Part shown: positions 33,017 to 41,006 of the stretch, in pieces
Layout: each line of letters opens with the position of its first letter
Numbering within the stretch: position 1 is the first letter of the stretch
NCBI GenBank assembly: GCA_051747385.1
Contig: JBNJGB010000040.1
Location: 1-59,011, forward strand
Origin: JBNJGB01 sp051747385
GTDB lineage: Bacteria > Myxococcota_A > UBA9042 > PHBI01 > JACKFB01
Length of the DNA: 59,011 bases
Direction of reading: 5' to 3'
Notes under the pieces: generated by a model
Seen by the model: only the letters and a program-made list of their open reading frames with translations
Databases searched by the model: none
What the model was told of the DNA's origin: nothing
Position numbers and translations under genes: made by a program

Positions 33017-34549
33017 TCAGGCCTCGGTGAGATCGTCGACCCAGGCGGCCTGCTCCGATCCGGTGATCCAGCCGAGATTCTGCAGATGCCTGGTGAGCGT
33101 CGAGACGCCGACGCCGAGCGCGCGCATCGCCTCCCGGAGGGTCTGTGGCGTCCAGGACTCCGTGTCCCGCGACAAGACCGCCGCGACAGCGGGCTCTGGC
33201 GCCAGGAGCATGGCGGCGAAGGCGTTGGCGCGTCGTTCGAGCGGATAGGGCGCCCAGGGACTCGATACGATACCGACGCGCCCGCTCCCGTCGCCATCGT
33301 ACAGCAGGTGGCACAGCTCATGGGCCAGCGTCATCCGCCGCCCCCACGGCTTCTTGGCGAAGCGTCCCGAGCGATTGACCGCGATGGTGGGCCGGCGACC
33401 CGGGGCGACGATGGCGACGCCGTCGACTTCCACGTCGTCCAGATGGAGGTCCTGCACGGCGATGCCGAGGACAGGAAGCAAGGCGGCCTCGATGTCGTAT
33501 TCGCCCGTCATGGGAGCGTGCTCGGGAACGCCGAATGCCTCACGAAATGCCAATGCCCGGTCCACGCCGTCTTGCGTGATGTCCTGCGGACCGCCGATGG
33601 GACGTGACGCTTCCCGGTACCGATCGAGGTGCGTCCCAGCGCACTCGTCGGCCTGTCCGGCGAGCTGCAGGAGGCTCGTCAGGTCGCGCTCGCTCAGGCG
33701 TGGTGATGCGGAACGGTACAGCAGGACCGGCGGTGGCAGCGGCGTGACGAGGCCGGGGGCCGGGTTCTCCGAGAGGCCCAGCAAGGCCTTCACGGTTTGC
33801 CGGGGAGAGCCTCCGACGACTCCGGCGAGTCGACGGAGGCCTCGCGCCGCTCGTTCGATGTCCAACCCTGCCGTGATGGCCAGTCGACGTATCTGCCGCT
33901 CCGGCGAGTCCAGCGCGTCCAGGGCGTCCGTGAGGCGGCTCGATGCCGCAGCAGCAGTCTCTTCCAGTGCGTCGGCAATGGCCCGGCACCAGCCATACAT
34001 GACTGTGGCGACCTCTTCCGGCGGCAGATGCGCGACTCCTGGCTGCTCGACGAGGGTGATGCCTCCCGGAACGCTGCGCCACTCTCGGTCGTCCCAGGAG
34101 AGCTCGACGTCCGGTCCGAAACGGCGGAGGTGCAGGTCGGGTATCCGGAAGTCCGGCAGCGCGCTTCCGAACCCGTGGCGACCCCACCACTCCTCCCGCG
34201 TATCGAGCAGCGCGTCCAGCCGATCCTCATCAGACGGCAGCGCGCTGAGGCTGTCGCTCCGCCAGGCGGCTGCATGGAGAGAGCGGGAGGGCGTGCCGAG
34301 TCGCTCTTCGTGGAGCAGATAGTCCCAGCTACGCACCACCCACTCGGCCAGTGGCAGCAACGGCACCTCGGCGCGCTCGACGATTTCGTCGCCCGTCGTG
34401 CGGCCGCGGGTCAAGTTGCGGCCACCGACCCAGACCTCGAGCGCCCCCCAGGAGGCGCGTCGTTCCTCCGTGTCGGCGTCGTCAGGCGCTTCGCGAAGCT
34501 CGAAACCCAGCGAGAAGCGCTCGGGAGCTCCGAAACGTGTGATGCTCAT
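33017..34549 (-). CDS. ImmA/IrrE-family metallopeptidase (510 aa)
   Basis: The C-terminal third is an ImmA/IrrE zinc peptidase domain: MTLAHELCHLLYD with H410-E411 and H414, preceded by RPTIAVNRSGR and followed by ERRANAFAAMLLAPEP, and an HTH-like tail (QTLREAMRALGVGVSTLTRHL). ImmA-type enzymes cleave repressors of mobile elements; IrrE/PprI acts in DNA-damage response. The N-terminal 340 residues are unrecognised, much longer than the usual single XRE domain, and contain no obvious HTH. The ATG 34549 overlaps the stop of the small upstream gene (ATGA), so the two form a translationally coupled pair. The context, next to a type I restriction operon, suggests defence or element control. Confidence 0.83.
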   Translation of the reverse strand: MSITRFGAPERFSLGFELREAPDDADTEERRASWGALEVWVGGRNLTRGRTTGDEIVERAEVPLLPLAEWVVRSWDYLLHEERLGTPSRSLHAAAWRSDSLSALPSDEDRLDALLDTREEWWGRHGFGSALPDFRIPDLHLRRFGPDVELSWDDREWRSVPGGITLVEQPGVAHLPPEEVATVMYGWCRAIADALEETAAAASSRLTDALDALDSPERQIRRLAITAGLDIERAARGLRRLAGVVGGSPRQTVKALLGLSENPAPGLVTPLPPPVLLYRSASPRLSERDLTSLLQLAGQADECAGTHLDRYREASRPIGGPQDITQDGVDRALAFREAFGVPEHAPMTGEYDIEAALLPVLGIAVQDLHLDDVEVDGVAIVAPGRRPTIAVNRSGRFAKKPWGRRMTLAHELCHLLYDGDGSGRVGIVSSPWAPYPLERRANAFAAMLLAPEPAVAAVLSRDTESWTPQTLREAMRALGVGVSTLTRHLQNLGWITGSEQAAWVDDLTEA

Positions 34550-34872
34550 GAACCGAACTCCCGGCCCCAACCCTTGCGGACGGCCTTTCGCCACTCCGTG
34601 TTCGTGAGTCGCTCAGCCCGGATGAGCCCCTTGCGAGCGGCATTCGGGAGCCGGGACCAGGGGATGGGATGGCCGTGCCACCTCCCCGGCTCATGCTGGA
34701 ACGCCCTGTACGCGTATCGTCCCTGGACGTTGTAGACGGCGCCGGCCACCTCTATGCCCGACTCCAGAAGGGCCTGAGCCTGGTCCTGGTCCATGTCATC
34801 GGGACAGGGCGAGCCCCAGGAACCCGGCTCCTTGTGCTTCCGGTAGTTGGTGGTGTCGTAGACGCGCGGCAC
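34546..34872 (-). CDS. Small partner gene of the ImmA/IrrE peptidase (108 aa)
   Basis: Unrecognised protein whose stop overlaps the ImmA/IrrE start by four bases. No ATG is in frame; GTG 34872 gives MPRVYDTTNYRKHKEPGSWG and the rest is well-formed: QAQALLESGIEVAGAVYNVQ, FQHEPGRWHGHPIPW, TNTEWRKAVRKGW. It is polar and basic with many aromatics, without membrane segment. A small gene in front of an ImmA peptidase could be its target, its antitoxin or an adaptor; the sequence does not decide. It carries no recognisable HTH, unlike known ImmR/DdrO partners. Confidence 0.68.
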   Translation of the reverse strand: MPRVYDTTNYRKHKEPGSWGSPCPDDMDQDQAQALLESGIEVAGAVYNVQGRYAYRAFQHEPGRWHGHPIPWSRLPNAARKGLIRAERLTNTEWRKAVRKGWGREFGS

Positions 34873-35039
34873 GGCATCCTCATCGAAGGCATCTCGGCGC
34901 GGTTCTCCGCTCCCGCGTTCCGCGCCCCGAGGGTACGTGGTGGGTGGCTCGGCGTCCACGTGCCCGGCATTGCCAGAGGCCACGGCCAGATCCAGGCCTG
35001 ACGGGGCTGACGGCGCTCCTCTGAGGCGCTTCCGCGGGA

Positions 35040-35297
35040 TCACGCCTCTCCACTTCGGGGAGGCGCCGGTCCTGCTGAGTGCTCGTCCAGCATCTCCGCG
35101 GCGAAGCGGAGTACTTGGGGGACGTCCTCGCGCTCCAGGTCCGGGTAGTCGCGGAGCAGCTCGTCCCAGTCCGGGTACTGCGCCAGGACTTCCAGAACTC
35201 GTCGCACCGTCAGGCGCATCCCCCGAACACAGGGCTGGCCCCCCATGACCTCGGGGTCGCAGGTGATGCGCTCGTAGCCGGGGACGGTCCGTCGCAT
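35040..35297 (-). CDS. DUF433 protein, orphan antitoxin-like (85 aa)
   Basis: Residues about 7-65 are a DUF433 domain: GYERITCDPEVMGGQPCVRG, RLTVRRVLEVLAQ, LLRDYPDLEREDVPQVLRFA, a small winged-helix-like fold found in antitoxins paired with PIN-like (DUF5615/Mut7-C) toxins. ATG 35297 gives a compact product. The usual toxin gene should follow immediately on the same strand, but 34873-35039 has no such gene, so the antitoxin is an orphan. Its start is 124 bases from the divergent hsdM start, so it could influence that promoter. Confidence 0.85.
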   Translation of the reverse strand: MRRTVPGYERITCDPEVMGGQPCVRGMRLTVRRVLEVLAQYPDWDELLRDYPDLEREDVPQVLRFAAEMLDEHSAGPAPPRSGEA

Positions 35298-35421
35298 GCC
35301 CTGAATGGTACCGCAGACGCGCTCTCGACGCGGGCGGATGACGAGCCACAGGCCGTGCGCCTTGCACCCCACCGGGCCCGCGTCGTACCAACGTGCCCGG
35401 CACGCTGTGGAGGTGGCGCGG

Positions 35422-37434
35422 ATGGAGCACTTCGGGGACAAGGTCGGGTTCATCTGGTCCGTCGCGGACCTGCTCCGCGGCACCTACAAGCGGAGCGAGT
35501 ACGGGCGGGCGATCCTGCCGTTCACCGTGCTCCGCCGCCTGGACCAGGTGATGGCGCCGAAGCGCGACGCCGTGCGGGAGGCCGCCGAGAAGCACGCGGA
35601 CAAGCCGGACGCGCTCCGCGAGAAGATGCTCGTGAAGGCGGCCGGACACCGCTTCTACAACACGTCGAAGCTGGACTTCCCGTCGCTCATGGCCGACCCG
35701 GCGCACGTGGCGCAGAACATGGTCGCCTACCTGCACGGGTTCTCGCCCAACGCGCGCGACATCGTGGAGCACTTCCGCTTCGACGAGCAGGTGGAGCGCC
35801 TCGACGGCGCGGGCCTCCTCTACCTCGTGGTGCAGCGGTTCAACGAGATCGACCTCCACCCGGACACGGTCTCCAACCTCGAGATGGGCTACATCTTCGA
35901 GGAGCTGATCCGGAAGTTCGCCGAGCAGTCCAACGAGACGGCCGGTGAGCACTTCACGCCCCGCGAGGTCATCCGCCTGATGGTGAACCTGCTGTTCGCC
36001 GAGGACGACGACGCGCTGCGCAAGGAGGGCATCGTCCGCACCATGTACGACCCGGCCTGCGGGACGGGCGGCATGCTCTCGGTGGCCGAGGAGTACCTGG
36101 CCGAGCTGAACCCGGACGCGAAGCTGGAGACCTTCGGCCAGGAGGTCAACGGCGAGTCCTACGCCATCTGCAAGGCCGACATGCTCATCAAGGGCGAGGA
36201 GGCCGACAACATCAAGTTCGGCAACAGCTTCACCGAGGACCGCCTGGGCGACCTGGCCGCCGACTACCTCATCTCGAACCCGCCCTTCGGCGTCGCCTGG
36301 CACCAGTCCGAGTCCGTCATCAAGGCCGAGCACGAGGAGCTTGGCCACGCCGGCCGCTTCGGCCCGGGCCTGCCCCGCAAGAACGACGGCGCGCTGCTGT
36401 TCCTGCTGCACATGCTCTCGAAGATGAAGCCGGCGGAGCAGGGCGGCTCGCGCCTGGCCATCGTCTTCAACGGCTCGCCGCTGTTCACGGGCGGGGCCGG
36501 CTCCGGCGAGAGCGAGATCCGCCGGCACCTGCTGGAGCACGACCTCCTCGAGGCCATCGTCGCCCTGCCGGACCAGATGTTCTACAACACCGGCATCCAC
36601 ACCTACGTCTGGCTGGTCACCAACCGGAAGGCCCCCGAGCGCCGCGGGAAGGTGCAGCTCATCAACGGCGTCGGCCGCTACCGCAAGATGCGGAAGTCCC
36701 TGGGCAACAAGCGGAACGAGCTGTCGCCCCAGCACATCGAGGAGCTGACCCGCCTCTACGGCGACCACGCCCACGACCACGCCGACGTCCGCGTCTTCGA
36801 CAACGAGGACTTCGGCTTCCACCGCATCACCGTCGAGCGGCCCCTGCGGTTGAACCTCCAGGCCAGCCCCGAGCGCATCGCCCGCCTGGAGGACGAGACG
36901 ACCTGGCAGAACCTCGCCCGTAGCCGCAAGAAGGACCCCGAGAAGCGCGAGGCCGACCTCCGCGAGGGCCGCGAGAAGCAGGAGGCCGTCCGCCGCGTCC
37001 TCGCCCGCCTCGACGCAGAGCACCTCTACACGGACCGCGCCGACTTCCTGGCCGACCTGAAGGCCGCCGCCAAGGCCGAGGGCGTGAAGCTGACCAAGTC
37101 CCTCCGCAGCACCATCGTGAGCGCCCTGGGCGAGCGCGACGAGGACGCCGCCATCTGCCGCGACAAGGACGGCAACCCGGAGCCGGACACCGACCTGCGC
37201 GACTACGAGAACGTCCCCCTGGAGGACGACATCGACGCCTACATGGAGCGCGAGGTCCTGCCACACGTCCCCGACGCCTGGGTGGACCACGACAAGACCA
37301 AGGTCGGCTACGAGATCCCCTTCACGCGCCACTTCTACGAGTACACGCCCCCGCGCCCCTTGGACGAGATCGAGTCCGAGATCCGCGACCTGGAGTCCCG
37401 CATCCGCGGCATGCTGGAGGAGGTGCTGGCGTGA
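35422..37434 (+). CDS. hsdM: Type I restriction-modification DNA methyltransferase subunit
   Basis: Adenine N6-methyltransferase of a type I system, forming M2S with HsdS. 670 residues, longer than many HsdM. The HsdM N-terminal helical domain (FIWSVADLLRGTYKRSEYGR, FTVLRRLDQVM) is followed by the methyltransferase fold: AdoMet-binding DPACGTGGM (210-218) and catalytic NPPF (286-289, in ISNPPFGVAW). The C-terminal 200 residues are charged and helical. ATG 35422 has GGAGG eight bases upstream. First gene of an operon in which each of the next six genes overlaps its predecessor by four bases; GTGA at 37431-37434 links it to the next. Confidence 0.95.
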   Translation: MEHFGDKVGFIWSVADLLRGTYKRSEYGRAILPFTVLRRLDQVMAPKRDAVREAAEKHADKPDALREKMLVKAAGHRFYNTSKLDFPSLMADPAHVAQNMVAYLHGFSPNARDIVEHFRFDEQVERLDGAGLLYLVVQRFNEIDLHPDTVSNLEMGYIFEELIRKFAEQSNETAGEHFTPREVIRLMVNLLFAEDDDALRKEGIVRTMYDPACGTGGMLSVAEEYLAELNPDAKLETFGQEVNGESYAICKADMLIKGEEADNIKFGNSFTEDRLGDLAADYLISNPPFGVAWHQSESVIKAEHEELGHAGRFGPGLPRKNDGALLFLLHMLSKMKPAEQGGSRLAIVFNGSPLFTGGAGSGESEIRRHLLEHDLLEAIVALPDQMFYNTGIHTYVWLVTNRKAPERRGKVQLINGVGRYRKMRKSLGNKRNELSPQHIEELTRLYGDHAHDHADVRVFDNEDFGFHRITVERPLRLNLQASPERIARLEDETTWQNLARSRKKDPEKREADLREGREKQEAVRRVLARLDAEHLYTDRADFLADLKAAAKAEGVKLTKSLRSTIVSALGERDEDAAICRDKDGNPEPDTDLRDYENVPLEDDIDAYMEREVLPHVPDAWVDHDKTKVGYEIPFTRHFYEYTPPRPLDEIESEIRDLESRIRGMLEEVLA

Positions 37435-38549
37435 GCCTTCCCAATGGTATCGAGGTCCAGAACCCGGGCTACTCCCTCGTCTCGGAGGAGCGCTGGGGCG
37501 AGCAGGTCTCCGAGACCCGCAACCCGGCGCTGGCGGGCATGTTCCGGGACCTGGACCTCGCCGAGAAGCGCGGCACTGGCATCCGCCGCATGAGGGAGAT
37601 GATGCGGGACGCCGGCCTGTCGATGCCGCTGTTCGAGAGCGACCGGCGCGGCAAGCGGTTCGTCGTCACGTTCTACTTCCACCACCTCCTCGACGAGGCC
37701 GACCTGGAGTGGCTCCGGCAGTTCGACGGCATCGACGACGCCGACGCGCAGCTCCTGGTCCAGGCCCGCAACAACGGCCGCATCACCAACCGCGAGGTCC
37801 GCGCCTTCTCGGGCGACGACACCCTCGCGGCCTCCCGCCGCCTCGCCCGCCTGTGCAAGCGCGGCTTCCTCGACAAGCGCGGCCCGAACAAGCAGGAGAC
37901 CTTCTACGTCCTGGCCCGCGGCAACGAAGGCGTCTCGGAGCCGGAGCAGGGGAGGCTTTTCGATGACGGAGACCAGATCGGGACCACATCGGGCCCAGGT
38001 CGCGACCAAGAACGACCAAGTCGCGACCAAGTCGCGACCAAGTCACGACCAAGTCGCGACCAAGTCGGGACCAGGTCGGGACCAAGAAGGACCAAGAAGG
38101 ACCAAGAAGGCACCAAGTCGGATATCGGGACCAGGTCGGCACCGAGTTCCGGGACCAAGTCGCCCGCCGGTACCAAGTCGGGATCAAGTCCAGGCACCAG
38201 GTCGGGACCAAGTGGGGACCAAGTGGGGACCAAGTCGGTTATCGGGACCAAGTCGGGGCCAGCTTCCGGGACCAAGTCGGGACCAGGTCGGGACCAAGTC
38301 GGGACCAAGTCGGGACCAAGTCGGGACCAAGTCGAACTGCTTGAATTTGCGTCAGAAGAGCGCTCGGTGGTGGAGATCATGGACCGCCTCGGCTGGAAGC
38401 ACAGGACCAAGTTCCGGAACCGCATTATCCAGCCGCTCCTCGATGCGGGCTGGCTGCGCATGACGATCCCCGACAAGCCCCGCAGCAGCAAGCAGCGGTA
38501 CGTCCGCACCGAGGCCGGCGCTCGGGCGGTGGAGGAGGGCTCGCAATGA
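37431..38549 (+). CDS. AlbA_2/RecG-like ATPase C-terminal fragment with 11-base repeat linker
   Basis: 372 residues, starting at GTG 37431 in a GTGA overlap with hsdM. The N-terminal 85 residues match the C-terminal GHKL-like (HATPase_c_4) part of AlbA_2/RecG-like regulators (LPNGIEVQNPGYSLVSE, then LAEKRGTGIRRMREMMRDAG); the AlbA_2 DNA-binding domain normally in front is missing, so it is a 5'-truncated but coupled gene. A winged-helix segment follows (about 95-165). Then comes a repeat linker (about 183-301, GTKSGPSRDQV units) and a final winged helix with VVEIMDRLGWKHRTKFRNRI and MTIPDKPRSSKQRY, typical of this family's end. Such proteins are often found inside type I operons; the role is unknown. 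It ends in ATGA with hsdS. Confidence 0.75.
   Translation: MSLPNGIEVQNPGYSLVSEERWGEQVSETRNPALAGMFRDLDLAEKRGTGIRRMREMMRDAGLSMPLFESDRRGKRFVVTFYFHHLLDEADLEWLRQFDGIDDADAQLLVQARNNGRITNREVRAFSGDDTLAASRRLARLCKRGFLDKRGPNKQETFYVLARGNEGVSEPEQGRLFDDGDQIGTTSGPGRDQERPSRDQVATKSRPSRDQVGTRSGPRRTKKDQEGTKSDIGTRSAPSSGTKSPAGTKSGSSPGTRSGPSGDQVGTKSVIGTKSGPASGTKSGPGRDQVGTKSGPSRDQVELLEFASEERSVVEIMDRLGWKHRTKFRNRIIQPLLDAGWLRMTIPDKPRSSKQRYVRTEAGARAVEEGSQ
37979..38334 (+). repeat. 11-base tandem repeat array (about 30 imperfect copies)
   Basis: Units of GGGACCAAGTC or CGACCAAGTCG follow each other with period 11 (a few units of 10). The last four copies before 38334 are identical. The array lies inside the coding region 37431-38549 and, because 11 is not a multiple of three, each gain or loss of one unit changes the reading frame. 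All three forward frames are open through the array. Three units encode one 11-residue protein repeat. Confidence 0.9.
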
Positions 38550-39853
38550 ACATGCCGGTTCGTGATGGGGCCTGGCCCAGGCCTCGGCTACGGCGAGTAT
38601 CGCGCTTCAACCCGTCGAAGTCGGAGGTGGCGGGGCGTGCGGGCGACACGGAGGTCAGCTTCCTGCCGATGGAAGCTGTTTCTGAGGACGGGAAGGTGGA
38701 CTGGTCGAGCACGAAACCGCTCTCCGAGGTCTACGGTGGGTACACCTACTTCGCGAACAGCGATGTCGTCGTCGCCAAGATCACCCCGTGCTTCGAGAAT
38801 GGAAAAGGGGCACTGGTCGACAAGTGCGTCAATGGCATCGGCTTCGGTACGACCGAGTTCCACGTGATTCGCCCCGGCCCGGAGTTGCAGGCCCGGTTCC
38901 TGGCCTATTGGATGCGTACGCACCGCTTCCGCAACGAGGGAGCCGCGATGATGACCGGCGCGGCTGGTCAACAACGCGTGCCCGAGGGGTTCATCAAGAA
39001 CTTTCGCATCAGCCTCCCACCGTGCTCGGTCCAGCGCGCCATCGCCGACTTCCTCGACCGGAAGACCGCGGCCATCGACGCGCTCATCGCCGACAAGGAG
39101 CGACTCCTCGCGCTGCTCGCCGAGAAGCGCGCCGCGCTCATCCACCGGGCGGTCACCAAGGGCCTCGACCCCGACGTCCCCATGAAGGACTCCGGCATCC
39201 CCTGGATCGGGGAGGTTCCGGCGCATTGGGAGGTGAAGCGGCTCAAGTTCCACATGTCTGACGTTGTGGATTGTCTGCACTCGACACCCGAATATCGGGA
39301 AGACGGTTCGTTCCCCGCCATTCGAACGGCTGACCTGATCCCTGGGCGTCTTGACGTAGCAGGCGCGCAACGAGTCGATGACGAGGCGTTCCTGGCTCGG
39401 ATTCGCCGTCTGAAGCCCCAAGCGGGAGACATCATCTACTCTCGCGAGGGGGAGCGGTACGGAATGGCGGCGTTGGTACCGCCAGAAACCGAACTGTGTC
39501 TTGCTCAGCGCGTGATGATGTTGAGGACCCATGACGAGCACGACGCTCGGTTCGTCATGTGGGCGCTGAACTCGGCGGCGGTCTTCCACCAGGTGCGTCA
39601 GGACACGGTCGGTGCGACATCGCCGCGCGTGAACATCGAGACCATCCGCAACGCGTGGCTGGCGGTTCCACCGTTGGGCGAGCAACGAGGCATCGGAGAC
39701 GCCGTAGAGGCAGGAATCGAAGCAGTCGATGACGCGACTGAGCTTATCCAGGCCCACATAGACAAGCTTCGCGAGTACCGCCAGGCCCTCATCACCGCGG
39801 CGGTGACGGGGCAGATCGACGTGACCGGACAGGCCGAGGAGGAGGCGGCGTGA
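38546..39853 (+). CDS. hsdS: Type I restriction-modification specificity subunit
   Basis: 435 residues. Two target-recognition domains (about 10-165 and 215-375), each followed by a conserved coiled-coil spacer: IADFLDRKTAAIDALIADKE (about 170-195) and VDDATELIQAHIDKLREYRQ (about 395-415, then ALITAAVTGQID). Each TRD starts in the family style (WPRPRLRRVS; IPWIGEVPAHWEVKRLKF) and reads half of a bipartite DNA target. It starts at ATG 38546 overlapping the previous stop and ends in GTGA with the small gene behind. TRD regions have lower GC than the flanking subunits, as expected for exchanged specificity modules. The recognised sequence cannot be predicted here. Confidence 0.95.
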   Translation: MNMPVRDGAWPRPRLRRVSRFNPSKSEVAGRAGDTEVSFLPMEAVSEDGKVDWSSTKPLSEVYGGYTYFANSDVVVAKITPCFENGKGALVDKCVNGIGFGTTEFHVIRPGPELQARFLAYWMRTHRFRNEGAAMMTGAAGQQRVPEGFIKNFRISLPPCSVQRAIADFLDRKTAAIDALIADKERLLALLAEKRAALIHRAVTKGLDPDVPMKDSGIPWIGEVPAHWEVKRLKFHMSDVVDCLHSTPEYREDGSFPAIRTADLIPGRLDVAGAQRVDDEAFLARIRRLKPQAGDIIYSREGERYGMAALVPPETELCLAQRVMMLRTHDEHDARFVMWALNSAAVFHQVRQDTVGATSPRVNIETIRNAWLAVPPLGEQRGIGDAVEAGIEAVDDATELIQAHIDKLREYRQALITAAVTGQIDVTGQAEEEAA

Positions 39854-40020
39854 AGCGGATGGACCTCCTGGCGGTGGCGCACGAGCTGGACGAGGCGTGG
39901 CACGGGCAGCCGCGATCCTTCGAGCGGGAGCCGGTGCCCCGGTTCTGGGGGCTGGTCATGCTGCCGGCTGCGGCCTACTACCCGGTAGCAGCTCCGCGTC
40001 CAACGCAGGACCAGGGATGA
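39850..40020 (+). CDS. Small coupled gene in the restriction operon (56 aa)
   Basis: Short open frame wedged between hsdS and the next gene. It starts at GTG 39850 in a GTGA overlap with the hsdS stop and ends in an ATGA overlap (40017-40020) with the following gene, so it joins the unbroken chain of 4-base overlaps in the operon. The product starts MKRMDLLAVAHELDEAWHG and has a hydrophobic stretch (FWGLVMLPAAAYYPVA) near the end. No family recognised. Without this gene the chain of overlaps would be broken, which is the main evidence that it is translated. Confidence 0.55.
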   Translation: MKRMDLLAVAHELDEAWHGQPRSFEREPVPRFWGLVMLPAAAYYPVAAPRPTQDQG

Positions 40021-41006
40021 ACTCGGCACTGCCTAGAGATCCACCGCTGGTGCACTTCACCAACGCGGACTGGAGCTACCTCGCCGACGGCCAGTACGAC
40101 GTCGACACGATGGTCGAGAAGCTCAACCAGGCCGGCGCATTCGTCGTGGTGGCGCCGCATCACCTCCAGGAGTGGGTGCCCCTCGCCCAGGACAGCCTGG
40201 ATAGACGCCTGGGATTGGCCGAACGGCTTGGTCGGGTCGTCTATCTCGACGAAGATGCCCGCTCCCTTTGGTCCGTGGATCCGCGACAGGTGCGGACCTC
40301 TCTCGCCTCGGCATCGGACCTACGCGCCCTGATCTTCGACGAGCGCGGGGAGATCCACCCTTGGATCCACCGGAGCAGGAACCAGCACAGGAGGCTCGGA
40401 GAGGCCGAGTTCTTCGCACGGAGTGCTCGACTCGCCTCCAGGCGTGCTCGCAAGCCTCTTGATATCCAGTCGCCGTCGAGACTCGCACGCTTCCACAAGC
40501 TCAACGCCAGGCACGGCTCCGATCTGTCCCGAGCATGGAATCGGAGCCGGCGTCTATCTGCGTGGATGACCACTGCTGGTACTCTGCTGGACCGTGTCGT
40601 GCCCTCCCGGATGAAGGAAGAGACTGAACGATTGGGTAGGCGGCTGCAGAAGTTCTTGGACGGCATCGAGCCGAGAATAGAAGCCGCGCCAGCTGGCGTC
40701 GACGTGGACAGTCGAGGCTTCCGGTTCTGGTGGGCGGTGCGCCGTAAGCTGTGGGCGAAGCCATCGGAAGTCGGCGGCTTGGGTGAGCGCATGGACTTGG
40801 AGGAACTCAAGTTGTGGCCGATCTGCTCGCTGTTGACTGTGGATAGGCGCATCGAGAACGCGGTTGGCGAGGCCCTCCGTGAGCTGAACTGGCCCGACGC
40901 GTCGCGTATCAGTGCCCGGTTCGTGAGGGCTCGTCAGGAACAGGCCATCTGGAAGCGTCTCGACTGGATCGCAACCCAGGTTCAGGCCGAAAGGGGAGTC
41001 GCATGA
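40017..41006 (+). CDS. Restriction-operon accessory protein, unknown (329 aa)
   Basis: Sits between hsdS and hsdR with ATGA overlaps on both sides. The sequence starts MNSALPRDPPLVHFTNADWS and contains DVDTMVEKLNQAGAFVVVAP and near the end LWPICSLLTVDRRIENAVGE. An early acidic strand and the late TVDRRI could be a PIN-like RNase layout, but this is weak. The middle is very Arg-rich and helical. GC is lower than in hsdM and hsdR, suggesting separate origin. The location inside the operon suggests it works with, or regulates, restriction. Confidence 0.72.
   Translation: MNSALPRDPPLVHFTNADWSYLADGQYDVDTMVEKLNQAGAFVVVAPHHLQEWVPLAQDSLDRRLGLAERLGRVVYLDEDARSLWSVDPRQVRTSLASASDLRALIFDERGEIHPWIHRSRNQHRRLGEAEFFARSARLASRRARKPLDIQSPSRLARFHKLNARHGSDLSRAWNRSRRLSAWMTTAGTLLDRVVPSRMKEETERLGRRLQKFLDGIEPRIEAAPAGVDVDSRGFRFWWAVRRKLWAKPSEVGGLGERMDLEELKLWPICSLLTVDRRIENAVGEALRELNWPDASRISARFVRARQEQAIWKRLDWIATQVQAERGVA

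Noticed and set aside
37979..38334. CRISPR-like array
   Set aside because: Units are 11 bases, contiguous without unique spacers, and lie within a coding frame.
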